Assembly (NCBI GenBank): GCA_001870995.2
Contig: MLAV02000004.1
Span: forward strand, 186,001-250,000
Length of the DNA: 64,000 nucleotides
Source: Chitinophaga sp. CB10
GTDB lineage: Bacteria > Bacteroidota > Bacteroidia > Chitinophagales > Chitinophagaceae
Direction of reading: 5' to 3'
A program made the translations under genes and the position numbers. Position 1 is the first letter of the stretch. Each line of letters begins with the position of its first letter. Positions 6,004-14,670 of this stretch are shown one piece after another. The notes beneath the pieces were generated by a model that saw only the letters and a list, made by a program, of their open reading frames with translations, had not been told where the DNA came from and did not search any database.

Positions 6004-8484
6004 CTACCTGAACGTAATCACATACGTCTTCCCCGCAGCCGTAGCCAGGTCATAATCCCGCGTCCGCAACACCGCCGCCTCCACTGCCGGCGCCTCCTTC
6101 GATACCAGCGGTTCCGCCACGTCCATCACCTGGTAAAACGGGTTCGTATTCTCCCCCTTGGCAGCGCTGAGGCCAGGCGCCGCCGGCTGCCACGCCTCCG
6201 CTAACCGCAGCCGCAGGTTGCCGCCCAGTGTAGCCGTTACCGTTACCTTTTCGGGCTTGTTGTTCTTCCAGGTGATGGATACCGTATAGCCACCCCGCGC
6301 CTTCAGGCCCGTAACGCTGCCGTCCTTCCAGCTGTCCGGAAGCGCAGGCAGAATCTCCACCGCCCCATCATGACTCTGCAATAACATCTCCGCAATACCA
6401 GCCGTACAACCGAAGTTGCCATCTATCTGGAAGGGCGGATGCGCGTCAAACAGGTTGGGATAAGTGCCGCCGCCCTGGCCGATCTGCATCTCGGGAGTTA
6501 CGAGGTTCAGCTGGTTGGTGATCAGCTTCAGCGCGTGGTTGCCATCTTTCATGCGCGCCCAGAAGTTCACTTTCCAGCCCATGCTCCAACCGGTGGAAAT
6601 ATCGCCGCGACTCACCAGCGTATTGTTCGCCGCCCTGAACAGCGCCGGCGTATGCACCGGCGAAATCTGGTTGGATGGGTACAGCCCGTACAAATGCGAA
6701 ATATGCCGGTGCCGGTCGTTCGGGTGGTCCCAGTCGTTGATCCACTCCTGCAGCTGGCCAAAGCGGCCTATCTGCATCGGTGGGAGCTGTGCGCGTTTTT
6801 GTACCAGCGTGTCCGTGAATAAAGGATCCGCGCCGGTGATTTTGCCGGCCTGGATCGTGTTATAAAATAACTCGGATACAATCTGGTTATCCATCGTAGT
6901 GCCGTAACTAAGCCCAATGCCATGGCCGGCACTGTCTTTCATATACGTATTCTCCGGCGACATAGAAGGGCTCACCACCAGCCAGCCATGATCCGGCTCC
7001 CGCTGCAACGCATCCACATAGTACATGGCAGCGCCTTTCATTACCGGATATACCGCTTTCAGGAAAGCCTTATCCCCCGTGTACAGGTAATGCTCCCATA
7101 AATGCCGCGTAAGCCAGGCGCCGCCCATTGGCCACATGCCGTAAAAGCCGCCATCCACCGGGCCGGTAATGCGCCAGAGGTCCGTGTTATGATGCGCCAC
7201 CCATCCGCGGGCGTGATAGAGCTTTTGCGCGCTCTCCTGCCCCGTTACCGCCAGGTCCTGCAGCATACGGAACAGCGGCTCGCCCAGCTCGCTCAGGTTC
7301 GTCACCTCGGATGGCCAGTAATTCATTTCCGTATTGATGTTGATCGTGTACTTGCTGTCCCACGCCGGGTTGGTCTTGTTGTTCCACTTGCCTTGCAGGT
7401 TCGTCGGCTGACCGCCCGGCTGCGATCCGGAAATGAGCAGGTAGCGGCCAAACTGGAAATACAGTGCTATCAACTGCGGGTCCTGGGTGCGACTGAATTG
7501 CTTCACCCGCTCGTCCGTTGAGAGGTTCGCCGTAGTAGCCTCGCCTAAATACAGGCCTACCCGGTTGAAGTACCGCGCATAAAACTGCTCATGCAGCCGG
7601 CGTATCTGCTCAAAAGGCTTGCTGCTGCCTTTTGCCAGGTAAGCCAAAGAACGCTGGTGCGCATCCCCGTTCACCTCCCTGAAATTATTAAAGTTCGTAC
7701 CGATGGATATATACACCGTAGCGCGCGTGGCGCCAGTGACGGTGATGCTGCTATCCGTATAGCCTACCTTGCCATCCGGCGCCACCACCTTCACGTTGGT
7801 TTCATATTGAATAACGGGCTCCAGCTGCTCAAGCACGCCGGGCATACCGCTGAGCCGCAGCAGGTGATCCTTCACTTCGCGGCGACTACGTGTATGCGCA
7901 CTCGTTAGTCCGACGCTGAACTGCAGCGCTCCCTTTCTGGAAGCTTCACACTGCACCACCATCACATTCTCCGTAAACGAAGCAAGGGCCGTGCGGGTGT
8001 ACCTTACCCCGTCCACTTCATAGCTCACCGTGCTGGTAGCCTTGCTGATATTGAGTTCCCGCTGATAGGCCGTAGCTTTTTCATGACCGGGAAAATACAG
8101 CAGCAGATCGCTCGCCGGCTGGTAGCTCATCCCGTTTTGAATGGCACCAATCTTTGCCTGGGACAACTGCTGCGCTTCCGCATACTTCTTCTGAAACAGC
8201 AGCCGTCGCAATTCCTGCATCACCTCGCCCTGGCCCGCCACCACATTATTATGCGGCCTGCCCGTCCAAACGGTTTCTTCGTTTAGCTGTAACCGTTCGG
8301 TACCGGTACCGCCAAACACCATGGCCGCAAGCCGGCCGTTGCCAATAGGCAGCGCTTCGTTCCAGTTTTGCGCCGGTTTATCATACCAGAGTTTAAAATC
8401 GCCTGATTGCTGCGCCGCAGCGGGCAGCGCGAAGAGCGCGGGAATGGCTGCCAACAGCAGCCGGGATGCTAAAGAATGCTTCAT
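6004..8484 (-). CDS. Glycoside hydrolase family 95 (alpha-L-fucosidase-like)
   Basis: An 826-residue exported enzyme that should release alpha-linked L-fucose (some relatives L-galactose) from glycans by the inverting GH95 mechanism. After a signal peptide (MKHSLASRLLL to LPAAAQ) comes the N-terminal beta domain (WYDKPAQNWNEALPIGNG, typical). The helical (alpha/alpha)6 barrel carries the Asn pair in NINTEMNYWP (about 382 and 384), the proposed acid EWINDWD (about 580) and the Asp in FQIDGNFG (about 688). All match the catalytic residues known in GH95. I chose ATG 8484; a longer frame from TTG 8520 would translate a tandem DNA repeat and hide the signal peptide. It stands alone, not in a SusC/SusD locus. 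Confidence 0.92.
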   Translation of the reverse strand: MKHSLASRLLLAAIPALFALPAAAQQSGDFKLWYDKPAQNWNEALPIGNGRLAAMVFGGTGTERLQLNEETVWTGRPHNNVVAGQGEVMQELRRLLFQKKYAEAQQLSQAKIGAIQNGMSYQPASDLLLYFPGHEKATAYQRELNISKATSTVSYEVDGVRYTRTALASFTENVMVVQCEASRKGALQFSVGLTSAHTRSRREVKDHLLRLSGMPGVLEQLEPVIQYETNVKVVAPDGKVGYTDSSITVTGATRATVYISIGTNFNNFREVNGDAHQRSLAYLAKGSSKPFEQIRRLHEQFYARYFNRVGLYLGEATTANLSTDERVKQFSRTQDPQLIALYFQFGRYLLISGSQPGGQPTNLQGKWNNKTNPAWDSKYTININTEMNYWPSEVTNLSELGEPLFRMLQDLAVTGQESAQKLYHARGWVAHHNTDLWRITGPVDGGFYGMWPMGGAWLTRHLWEHYLYTGDKAFLKAVYPVMKGAAMYYVDALQREPDHGWLVVSPSMSPENTYMKDSAGHGIGLSYGTTMDNQIVSELFYNTIQAGKITGADPLFTDTLVQKRAQLPPMQIGRFGQLQEWINDWDHPNDRHRHISHLYGLYPSNQISPVHTPALFRAANNTLVSRGDISTGWSMGWKVNFWARMKDGNHALKLITNQLNLVTPEMQIGQGGGTYPNLFDAHPPFQIDGNFGCTAGIAEMLLQSHDGAVEILPALPDSWKDGSVTGLKARGGYTVSITWKNNKPEKVTVTATLGGNLRLRLAEAWQPAAPGLSAAKGENTNPFYQVMDVAEPLVSKEAPAVEAAVLRTRDYDLATAAGKTYVITFR

Positions 8485-8493
8485 AAACGTGTT

Positions 8494-8610
8494 CATTAAC
8501 GTGGACGACGATACCGCCAATCAGTAATACTTCATTAACCTGGACGACCATGCCGTCAATAATTAATACTTCATTAACCTATACAACGCTACCGTCAAAA
8601 TGCTTGTTAA
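8494..8610. repeat. Three tandem copies of a 39-bp unit upstream of GH95
   Basis: Units start at 8494, 8533 and 8572, each opening CATTAAC and running through a GGACGAC-like core, ACCGTCAA and AATACTT. The period is exactly 39 bp; copy 3 is more diverged. The array lies immediately upstream of the GH95 start codon, so in the leftward transcript it would form the 5' leader or promoter region. It is not a CRISPR, since the units abut without spacers. Confidence 0.8.
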
Positions 8611-8771
8611 TTTACACAATCATCCCCATTATTCCACCCCCATCCCCAATCTTACCCCAACCTGATACTATTTTCCCGCATACGGATATCCACCCAAAGT
8701 CCACGAATATGGATCCGCCCAACCCGCAATTACAGCATTGCCGTACCTTGCGCCTAATTACTTATCTGATC

Positions 8772-9629
8772 ATGAAAAGATTAAATATCCTCGCAATCAT
8801 TCTGGGCTGCGCTTTCGCGGCCAACGCACAAACCATCACCACCGTCACGTATCACTATACCGGCGCGGTGAGCAAATACCCTATCGAAATGCAACTGCTG
8901 GTCAGCAGTAACACGGATACCGTTATGGGCGAGTACTATTATACGAGCAAAGGCCGTAATGCCCGGCTGGACTTAAGCGGTACCAGAAATGTAAATGATA
9001 CACTGATCCTTTTAGAAAAAAATTTTCAACGGCAGAATGCGCAGGGCAACGCACTGTTAACGGGCAGCTTCCGCCTCCACGGCCTTGACTCTCTCTCCGG
9101 AAAATGGAAAAACCCGTCAACCGGCGCAGTGTTACAAACAACGGCCACGCTCCGTGAAAGCCTGCGACTGATGCGCCCCTCCGACTATGAGTTTCGCCTG
9201 CGGACCTACAAAGGCCGGATGATGAATGCCGGAGGTAACGAAGACACCTATACGAAAACTAACCTGCTGGATATTTACCACGAAGGCAAACTGCTGCAAT
9301 CCCTTGCCGGCTTTGACGCGGTGCTGTTTGACCACCGGGCGGAAGTCATCCTGGAAGACCTGAATTTCGACGGCTGCTTTGACCTGAAAATCCCCATCTA
9401 TTTCCCGGAAAGAACCAAATACGACGGCTCTTACCTCTATTTCCTCTTCAATAGCGCCACGAAAAAATTTGAACCTCATCAACAGCTGAATGATTTTGAA
9501 TACCTGACCTTCGACCCGGTTAAAAAGGAATTTTACCGGTACGACGAAGGGCCGGAGGGCTTTATCATCAACTATTACAAATGGCGGGGCAACAAAGCCT
9601 ATTTGGCGCGGACGGAAAAAGAGCAATAA
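8772..9629 (+). CDS. Exported protein, XAC2610-like
   Basis: A 285-residue protein with a clean signal peptide (MKRLNILAIILGCAFAANAQ). The mature part is beta-rich. Its C-terminal half contains EVILEDLNFDGCFDLKI, followed by YLYFLFNSATKKFEPH, a pattern like the XAC2610/FG-GAP-like Ca-binding proteins of the periplasm. No enzymatic motif is visible. The start at 8772 is chosen because the open frame upstream has no Bacteroidota-like signal and this Met begins the signal peptide. The function is unknown; the family link is tentative. Confidence 0.7.
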   Translation: MKRLNILAIILGCAFAANAQTITTVTYHYTGAVSKYPIEMQLLVSSNTDTVMGEYYYTSKGRNARLDLSGTRNVNDTLILLEKNFQRQNAQGNALLTGSFRLHGLDSLSGKWKNPSTGAVLQTTATLRESLRLMRPSDYEFRLRTYKGRMMNAGGNEDTYTKTNLLDIYHEGKLLQSLAGFDAVLFDHRAEVILEDLNFDGCFDLKIPIYFPERTKYDGSYLYFLFNSATKKFEPHQQLNDFEYLTFDPVKKEFYRYDEGPEGFIINYYKWRGNKAYLARTEKEQ

Positions 9630-9649
9630 CACCGACGGCAGCAGCCGGG

Positions 9650-10225
9650 CTATTTCGCAAGCCGCTTCCTGATCCGGCTCAGGGAGGGCGGTTTAACGCC
9701 CACATAAGAGGAAATATAATACTGGGGCAGCCTCGGCGCCAGGTCCGCATAGGCATCCAGGAATTGCAGGTACCTGGTTTCCGGCTCGGTGGTATATAGG
9801 GAACGCATTTTTTTAATCGCCTGCACATACAGGAATTCGCAGATCAGGCGGCCAAACTTTTCCCCCTCCGCCACCTGCTTGTACAGCTCCTGCAGGCCGT
9901 CGTAGGAGATGACGATGATCGTGGTGGGCTCAATGCACTGAATGGCCGTATAGGACGGCGATTTATCCAGGAAACTCGCGTAATTGCAGGTATATTCCAG
10001 CTCCTTGTTGAAGTCCACCGTCAGCTCCTCCCCGCTGTCCTTCGTAAGTACATACCTTACCAGCCCTTCCACTATAAAACCGGCTTCCCTGCAAACCTGC
10101 CCTTCCCGGAGGAAATACTCATTTTTCCGGTAGCTCCGCACCTCAAACCTTTGCGCAATCCACTCCTTCTCTTCCGCGGAAAGGCGTACCAGGTAAGACA
10201 TTTGTTTGATCAGCAGTTCGTGCAT
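9650..10225 (-). CDS. Crp/Fnr family transcriptional regulator
   Basis: A 191-residue protein with an N-terminal cyclic-nucleotide-binding-like beta barrel (YFLREGQVCREAGFIVEGLVR, about 37-57) and a C-terminal winged helix ending in SSYVGVKPPSLSRIRKRL (about 172-189). The barrel lacks the usual cAMP-binding arginine-serine pair, as is common for Bacteroidota members whose ligand is unknown. It is divergent to the alpha/beta hydrolase gene at 10347, with repeated sites between them, so it probably controls that gene and itself. It converges on the exported protein gene at its 3' end. Confidence 0.88.
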   Translation of the reverse strand: MHELLIKQMSYLVRLSAEEKEWIAQRFEVRSYRKNEYFLREGQVCREAGFIVEGLVRYVLTKDSGEELTVDFNKELEYTCNYASFLDKSPSYTAIQCIEPTTIIVISYDGLQELYKQVAEGEKFGRLICEFLYVQAIKKMRSLYTTEPETRYLQFLDAYADLAPRLPQYYISSYVGVKPPSLSRIRKRLAK

Positions 10226-10257
10226 GCAACGTAATAATTTGCCGGCAAGATAAGGAT

Positions 10258-10288
10258 TTGTCGGAATTACCCTACTGATTGTCGGAAT
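10258..10288. promoter_or_regulatory. Direct repeats in the Crp / hydrolase divergent region
   Basis: TTGTCGGAAT occurs at 10258-10267 and again at 10279-10288, exactly 21 bp apart, about two helix turns. It lies between the start of the Crp/Fnr gene (10225) and that of the hydrolase (10347), with a near -7 match (GATATTTG) further right at about 10319-10326. It is a candidate operator for the adjacent regulator; this is inference. Confidence 0.45.
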
Positions 10289-10346
10289 CGCGTATCGGCG
10301 AATTATCCCGCAATCCGGATATTTGCAATACTAAATCTACACAACT

Positions 10347-11258
10347 ATGAAAAAGCTCCTGATAGCGGTACTATTTTTCGCTGCCTGCCAGCAAACGCCA
10401 CAGCCGGCCACAACGGCAACCGGCAAAGATTCCACCAAAACTGCCGCTCTTACGCCTGCTGAAAAAGGCTATGCCGATGTCAATGGTTTGAAAATGTATT
10501 ACGAAGTCTATGGAGAAGGCAAGCCCATCGTACTGCTGCATGGCGCGTTTATGAACATCCCGCTGAACTGGTCCGCCGTTATCCCGCAAATGGCTAAAAA
10601 CAGGAAAGTGATCGTTACTGAAATGCAGGCCCATGGCCGCACCAAGGACATCGACCGACCGCTGACCAGCGAAGGCATGGCCGATGATGTTTCCGGCCTG
10701 CTCAAACACCTCAAAATCGACAGCGCCGATGTATTGGGCTACAGCATGGGTGGCGCCGTTGCTTACCAGGTGGCCATCCGCCATCCGGAACAGGTGCGCC
10801 GGCTCGTGATCCTGTCCGCCACTTATGCCAATGATGGCTGGCTGCCGGAAGTAGAAGGCGCCTTCGCCACCATGACGCCGGATATTTTCAAAGGCTCGCC
10901 TATTGAAAAGCAATACGACAGCCTTGGCAACGATCCTGCTCACTTTAACGACTATATCAATAAAGTACTCAGCCTGGACCGCAAGCCCTATAACTGGACC
11001 AAAGAAGTGAAAAACATCCAATCCCCTATCTTCCTCGCCATCGGCGATGCGGATGGAGTGCGCTACGAGCATGCCATTGAGCTGTTTAAAGCGAAAGGCG
11101 GCGGTAAATCAGGCGATTTCCACGGACTGCCAAAGTCAAGACTGGCGGTAATTCCCGGTACCACGCACATCGGGATGATGCAGCATTTTGACTGGATACT
11201 GCCCATGATCAACGACTTCCTCGATTCCGACCTGAATTCCGCGCCGCCAACGTTCTAA
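10347..11258 (+). CDS. Alpha/beta hydrolase lipoprotein
   Basis: A 303-residue serine hydrolase with a lipoprotein signal (MKKLLIAVLFFAACQQ; lipid-modified Cys14), a linker to about residue 40, then the fold. VLLHGAFMNIPLNW supplies the oxyanion-hole region, GYSMGG the nucleophile (Ser about 134), a late IGDADG the acid and TTHIGMM the catalytic His. The substrate is unknown; relatives are annotated as esterases or haloperoxidase-like enzymes. It probably faces the periplasm. It shares an upstream region with the divergent Crp/Fnr gene. Confidence 0.88.
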   Translation: MKKLLIAVLFFAACQQTPQPATTATGKDSTKTAALTPAEKGYADVNGLKMYYEVYGEGKPIVLLHGAFMNIPLNWSAVIPQMAKNRKVIVTEMQAHGRTKDIDRPLTSEGMADDVSGLLKHLKIDSADVLGYSMGGAVAYQVAIRHPEQVRRLVILSATYANDGWLPEVEGAFATMTPDIFKGSPIEKQYDSLGNDPAHFNDYINKVLSLDRKPYNWTKEVKNIQSPIFLAIGDADGVRYEHAIELFKAKGGGKSGDFHGLPKSRLAVIPGTTHIGMMQHFDWILPMINDFLDSDLNSAPPTF

Positions 11259-11274
11259 GCGGGAAACAATATCA

Positions 11275-11334
11275 AGAGGGCCGCCCCTGAAGGGTGTAAT
11301 AATAAAACGCATACATCTCCGGGGGCGCCCCTCT
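11275..11334. terminator. Possible bidirectional terminator between convergent genes
   Basis: Fourteen-base arms (AAGAGGGcCGCCCC and GGGGCGCCCCTCTT) with one mismatch are separated by about 34 bases, between the convergent hydrolase and isochorismatase genes. The loop is long and a T-run is weak, so termination is likely but not certain. Confidence 0.5.
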
Positions 11335-11338
11335 TCCC

Positions 11339-11965
11339 TTATTCCGCCGTTACTTCCGCGGCAGTTTTAATGTCCGCATAATAAAACGCCATCGCTCCCA
11401 GCAGCGCGTGCTGCACCTCTTCAGCAGCCACTTTCCGGCCTTGTATCTCCACATCCAGCGTAGCGCACGCATCCGCCACCACCGTACAGTCAAAGCCATA
11501 GTCCCTGGCAGCCTTCACGGTAGCGTCTATACACACATGCGTCATCATGCCCATGATGGTTAATTTTTTTATGTGGCGCGCGTGCAGGTACGCGAGCAAT
11601 TCCGTTTCCCGGAATGCGTTCGGATAATGCTTGGTAATGACCTTTTCGCCCGCTGCCGGCGCTACGGAAGGATGTATCTTTACTCCCTCGGTGTTGGGCA
11701 GGAAAAAAGTAGCGCCTTCGTTGGTGGAAAGTCCCTGAATGTGAATCACCGGGATCCCTTTTTTGCGATAATGCGCCAATACTTTCGCCGCCTGCTGCGC
11801 GGCCTCCTCCGGGCCTTTCAGCGGATGATTGCCTCCCGGAAAATAGTCTTTCTGAATGTCTACAATGAGCAATGCCTGTTCCATGTTTGCTTGTTTTGCA
11901 GGGCGCTGGGCCACAGCTCCCAGGGTGATTGAAATGAATGCAACCAGTAATGCGGTTATTTTCAT
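11339..11965 (-). CDS. Isochorismatase-family cysteine hydrolase, exported
   Basis: A 208-residue protein with a signal peptide (MKITALLVAFISITLGAVAQ) and a complete cysteine-hydrolase core. The catalytic Asp is in ALLIVDIQKDYFPGG (about 31-45), the Lys in VITKHYPNAF (about 110) and the nucleophile in MMTHVCIDATV (Cys about 145). Such enzymes cleave amides or isochorismate-like ethers; export is unusual since most are cytoplasmic. An internal Met (MEQALLIVD, about residue 28) could be a cytoplasmic start, so the signal peptide needs care. It converges on the hydrolase gene to the left. Confidence 0.85.
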   Translation of the reverse strand: MKITALLVAFISITLGAVAQRPAKQANMEQALLIVDIQKDYFPGGNHPLKGPEEAAQQAAKVLAHYRKKGIPVIHIQGLSTNEGATFFLPNTEGVKIHPSVAPAAGEKVITKHYPNAFRETELLAYLHARHIKKLTIMGMMTHVCIDATVKAARDYGFDCTVVADACATLDVEIQGRKVAAEEVQHALLGAMAFYYADIKTAAEVTAE

Positions 11966-12080
11966 ATCAGCTTAATTTTTTTTTGAGTGATAAATACTGA
12001 AGGCCTTCATTGCTGCAAATGTATCCGCAATGAAAAACCTGCATCTTGACCTTGGTCAAGAACACAAAAAAAATAGCAGC

Positions 12081-12677
12081 TTATCTCCCTTTCAGGTCAT
12101 GCTTTTTGAGCATGCGGCTAAAGAAAGCAGGCGTGACGCCGATGTAGGAAGCGATTTCCTGGTCGGTCAACAGGGGCAGCAGGTAAGGATATTGCCGGCG
12201 GAATTTTTCCAGCCGCTCCACCGCGGATAGGCTCATGCTGTCGATATTCCGTTGCTGGCTCGCGGCAAAGGCACGCTCCGTCAGAATGCGGAAGCAGCGT
12301 TCAAACTTCGGAATTTCCCGCAGCAGGGTTTCCTGGTTGCGGCGGGATAAGGCAAGGGTTTGCGTGTCGTTAATCGCCTGTATGAACAGGTTGCCGGGGC
12401 GGCCCGTAATAAAACTCATGATATCCGCAATCCACCAATCAGGCGCGGCAAAGGTGAGGATATGTTCCTTTCCATTTTTATCCTGCAGGTAACTTTTCAT
12501 ACATCCCGCGGCAATGAAAGTAAAATCAGCACAGACCTCCCCTTCCCGCAGCAGGTAAGCCCTGCGGGCGTAATGGCCGGGCTTCAGCAGGTCCGTGAAA
12601 TAACGGCTTTCTTCCGGCGTAAGCGTAATATGGCGGCCTATATTGGCGAGTACCAGTTCAATTGGATCTTGTTGCAT
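12081..12677 (-). CDS. Crp/Fnr family transcriptional regulator, second
   Basis: A 198-residue regulator with the same layout as the one at 9650: a barrel (AYLLREGEVCADFTFIAAGC, about 40-59) and a winged helix (LTDQEIASYIGVTPAFFSRM, about 167-186) ending HDLKGR. It differs enough in sequence not to be a recent copy. It is divergent to the exported protein gene at 12804. Three CCTGC repeats (12713, 12734, 12751) between the two are possible binding sites. The isochorismatase gene lies downstream on the same strand after 116 bp. Confidence 0.88.
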   Translation of the reverse strand: MQQDPIELVLANIGRHITLTPEESRYFTDLLKPGHYARRAYLLREGEVCADFTFIAAGCMKSYLQDKNGKEHILTFAAPDWWIADIMSFITGRPGNLFIQAINDTQTLALSRRNQETLLREIPKFERCFRILTERAFAASQQRNIDSMSLSAVERLEKFRRQYPYLLPLLTDQEIASYIGVTPAFFSRMLKKHDLKGR

Positions 12678-12803
12678 AGATTAACTGCAGCCACAAAGAT
12701 AAGGCACGCAGGCCTGCGAAAATTAACCGGAAACCTGCAAATTTGGATTGCCTGCAACGGATCCGCTCATCTCTTCCTATATTCACCCTATAATTTAATT
12801 CAA

Positions 12804-13814
12804 GTGAAAACGATCATGAACATTTGCGCAGCATTGTTACTGGCAACCGCCGCCCACGGGCAGGACCCGCGCTATCAGCAGCATGCCGGCCGGTATGGCG
12901 GCAACGCCGGCATCTGCCTGTTTGAGGACGGGAAGTTTATGTTGTATGGCTATGCTACCGCAGTGTTTGGCCAATACCTGTTCGAAAAGGATTACCTGCT
13001 GTTTTATCCGGACCAACCGCCATTGTTTACCGTGTATGCCCATAAAAACCCCGCTGCGCCTGGTAGTACGCGGATCAACTTTGTCAGTTTCCAGCAGGGA
13101 AACACAGCGGTACAGTTGGATCAGGCTGCGGCCATCCGCGTGTTTAATGAGGGCGCCAATTGTTTTGACGGGCCTTTTGTGCATCAGCAGCCGGGCCTGG
13201 TGCGGACATTTTCCTTAATCGCCGAAAGCGCGGTTGCCTGGCAGTATCAAAACGAAAAAGGGTACAACGATTTTGTATTCATCTACAACCAACGCAAACG
13301 GGAGTACGAAAATTTCAGCGCCCGCCTGGAAGTAAGCAATAATGGTAAAGTCCTGAAAACGGACATGGGCAGCTTTGAACTGGCGCGCCCGGATGAAGAC
13401 GGGCAGCGGCAATGGCAGGAAGCGCAACAATGGAAGGACCAATACTTTGCGTCGGCAACCCAGCAGCCGGAGGTGGTGTATGCGAACAAGCATTACAACT
13501 CATTTGCGCCCGATCTCAGCAAATACAAGTATGACTCTGCTTCCGCGCAATATATCTCGCTGGATGCAAACGAAAACGAAGCCTACTTCAGGCAAAATCA
13601 GTATAACGATAACCGTTACCTGCGGCTATACGAAAAGTGGGAACCCAGGCTGCAAAGCAAGCTGGACGCGCTTCCCGTAGCCGCCGGCAGTATCTTCTTT
13701 ACGGTATGCGGGGAAGGTTCGGAGAAGTCGTATCACTACAACGGGTTTGTGAAATATGAGGCAGCGGATAAAAATCCGTTACCCACCACAACTGTTCCGA
13801 ATATAGAAAAGTAG
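12804..13814 (+). CDS. Exported protein of unknown function
   Basis: About 336 residues. GTG 12804 is chosen because it adds MKTI to the front of MNICAALLLATAAHGQ, giving a normal signal peptide with a positive n-region; the ATG at 12816 would lack one. The mature protein is hydrophilic and tyrosine/asparagine-rich. Its N-terminal part (GRYGGNAGICLFEDGKFMLY) resembles a small beta-sandwich and its C-terminal part is rich in Gln and Tyr (EAYFRQNQYNDNRYLRLYEK). I recognise no family. It is divergent to a Crp/Fnr gene that may control it. Confidence 0.65.
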   Translation: MKTIMNICAALLLATAAHGQDPRYQQHAGRYGGNAGICLFEDGKFMLYGYATAVFGQYLFEKDYLLFYPDQPPLFTVYAHKNPAAPGSTRINFVSFQQGNTAVQLDQAAAIRVFNEGANCFDGPFVHQQPGLVRTFSLIAESAVAWQYQNEKGYNDFVFIYNQRKREYENFSARLEVSNNGKVLKTDMGSFELARPDEDGQRQWQEAQQWKDQYFASATQQPEVVYANKHYNSFAPDLSKYKYDSASAQYISLDANENEAYFRQNQYNDNRYLRLYEKWEPRLQSKLDALPVAAGSIFFTVCGEGSEKSYHYNGFVKYEAADKNPLPTTTVPNIEK

Positions 13815-13827
13815 GGCAATACGAAAC

Positions 13828-14580
13828 CTATTGCCGCACCACCATCCCCTGCTCCGGCACGTACTTATCATACTCCATATGCTGCGCAATACGCAGGGCC
13901 GCAGCTTCCCCGCGGAGGCGCGCCACGAGGTGAAGCGCCCCGTCGATCCCGGCTGAAATACCGGCCGTGGTGATCACCCGGCCATTGTCCACATATCGCA
14001 CATTGTTCAGCACTTTTGCGCCCGGCGCCGCTTTTTGCAGGGATTGAATACTCTTGTGGAAGGTGGTGACGGTCAGGTTGTCCAACAGGCCGGCCCTGGC
14101 GAGTACAAAAGCCCCGGTGCAAACTGAAAAGTAGCCTTTGGTAGCAGCGTCGCGACTTTTAATCCAGTTAATCACCGCGGGATCATTGGCCGCCACCTCG
14201 TCGCTACCGCCAAAAATGGCGAAGTAGTCGGCCGCAGGCGCATCCTCCATAGCATAATCCGGTATCACTTTTAGTGTACCCTGCACCGTTACCGGCGCTT
14301 TCGTTTTACCAACGGTAAAAATTTTAAAACCGGCATAGGAAAATACTTCCAGCGGCCCTGCAAAATCAAGCACCTCCGTGCCATCGTACAGGTAAAAGCA
14401 GATGCTCAAAGGCGTGGTATCCTTCGGTTGCAACGTCATCCCGCAATGCGGGCACAGGCCCGGTGCATGATACACGATGGAATCGCAAGGTCCGCAGGGC
14501 GGGCAGACGTAGTCATTCGGTTTTTGCTGCGGCATGGCCCACACAGGAAGGCACAAGAGGACGAGAAGGAGTTGTTTCAT
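13828..14580 (-). CDS. Exported DJ-1/PfpI protein with N-terminal metal-binding motif
   Basis: A 250-residue protein. After a signal peptide (MKQLLLVLLCLPVWAMPQ) comes a short cysteine module: YVCPPCGPC, then PGLCPHCGMTLQP. It matches the heavy-metal-binding (HMBD) pattern seen at the front of copper-efflux proteins. A DJ-1/PfpI domain follows, beginning LSICFYLYDGTEVLDFAGP, with the nucleophile elbow SVCTGAFVLA (Cys about 163). GlxA-type relatives have an additional HTH that is missing here. It lies 90 bp downstream of a GlxA-type regulator gene with the same orientation. The activity is unknown. Start at 14580, since the longer frame is not signal-like. Confidence 0.8.
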   Translation of the reverse strand: MKQLLLVLLCLPVWAMPQQKPNDYVCPPCGPCDSIVYHAPGLCPHCGMTLQPKDTTPLSICFYLYDGTEVLDFAGPLEVFSYAGFKIFTVGKTKAPVTVQGTLKVIPDYAMEDAPAADYFAIFGGSDEVAANDPAVINWIKSRDAATKGYFSVCTGAFVLARAGLLDNLTVTTFHKSIQSLQKAAPGAKVLNNVRYVDNGRVITTAGISAGIDGALHLVARLRGEAAALRIAQHMEYDKYVPEQGMVVRQ

Positions 14581-14670
14581 GGGTCTTAATTCTCTCCCAA
14601 AAATATATACCCCTCCCATGCGCAAAAGGACAATACCCGTGCAAATCAGGCCATTTTAAGGCCGGCGGTT

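Noticed and set aside
8494..8610. CRISPR-like array upstream of GH95
   Set aside because: The units adjoin directly with no unique spacers between them, and no cas genes are present.
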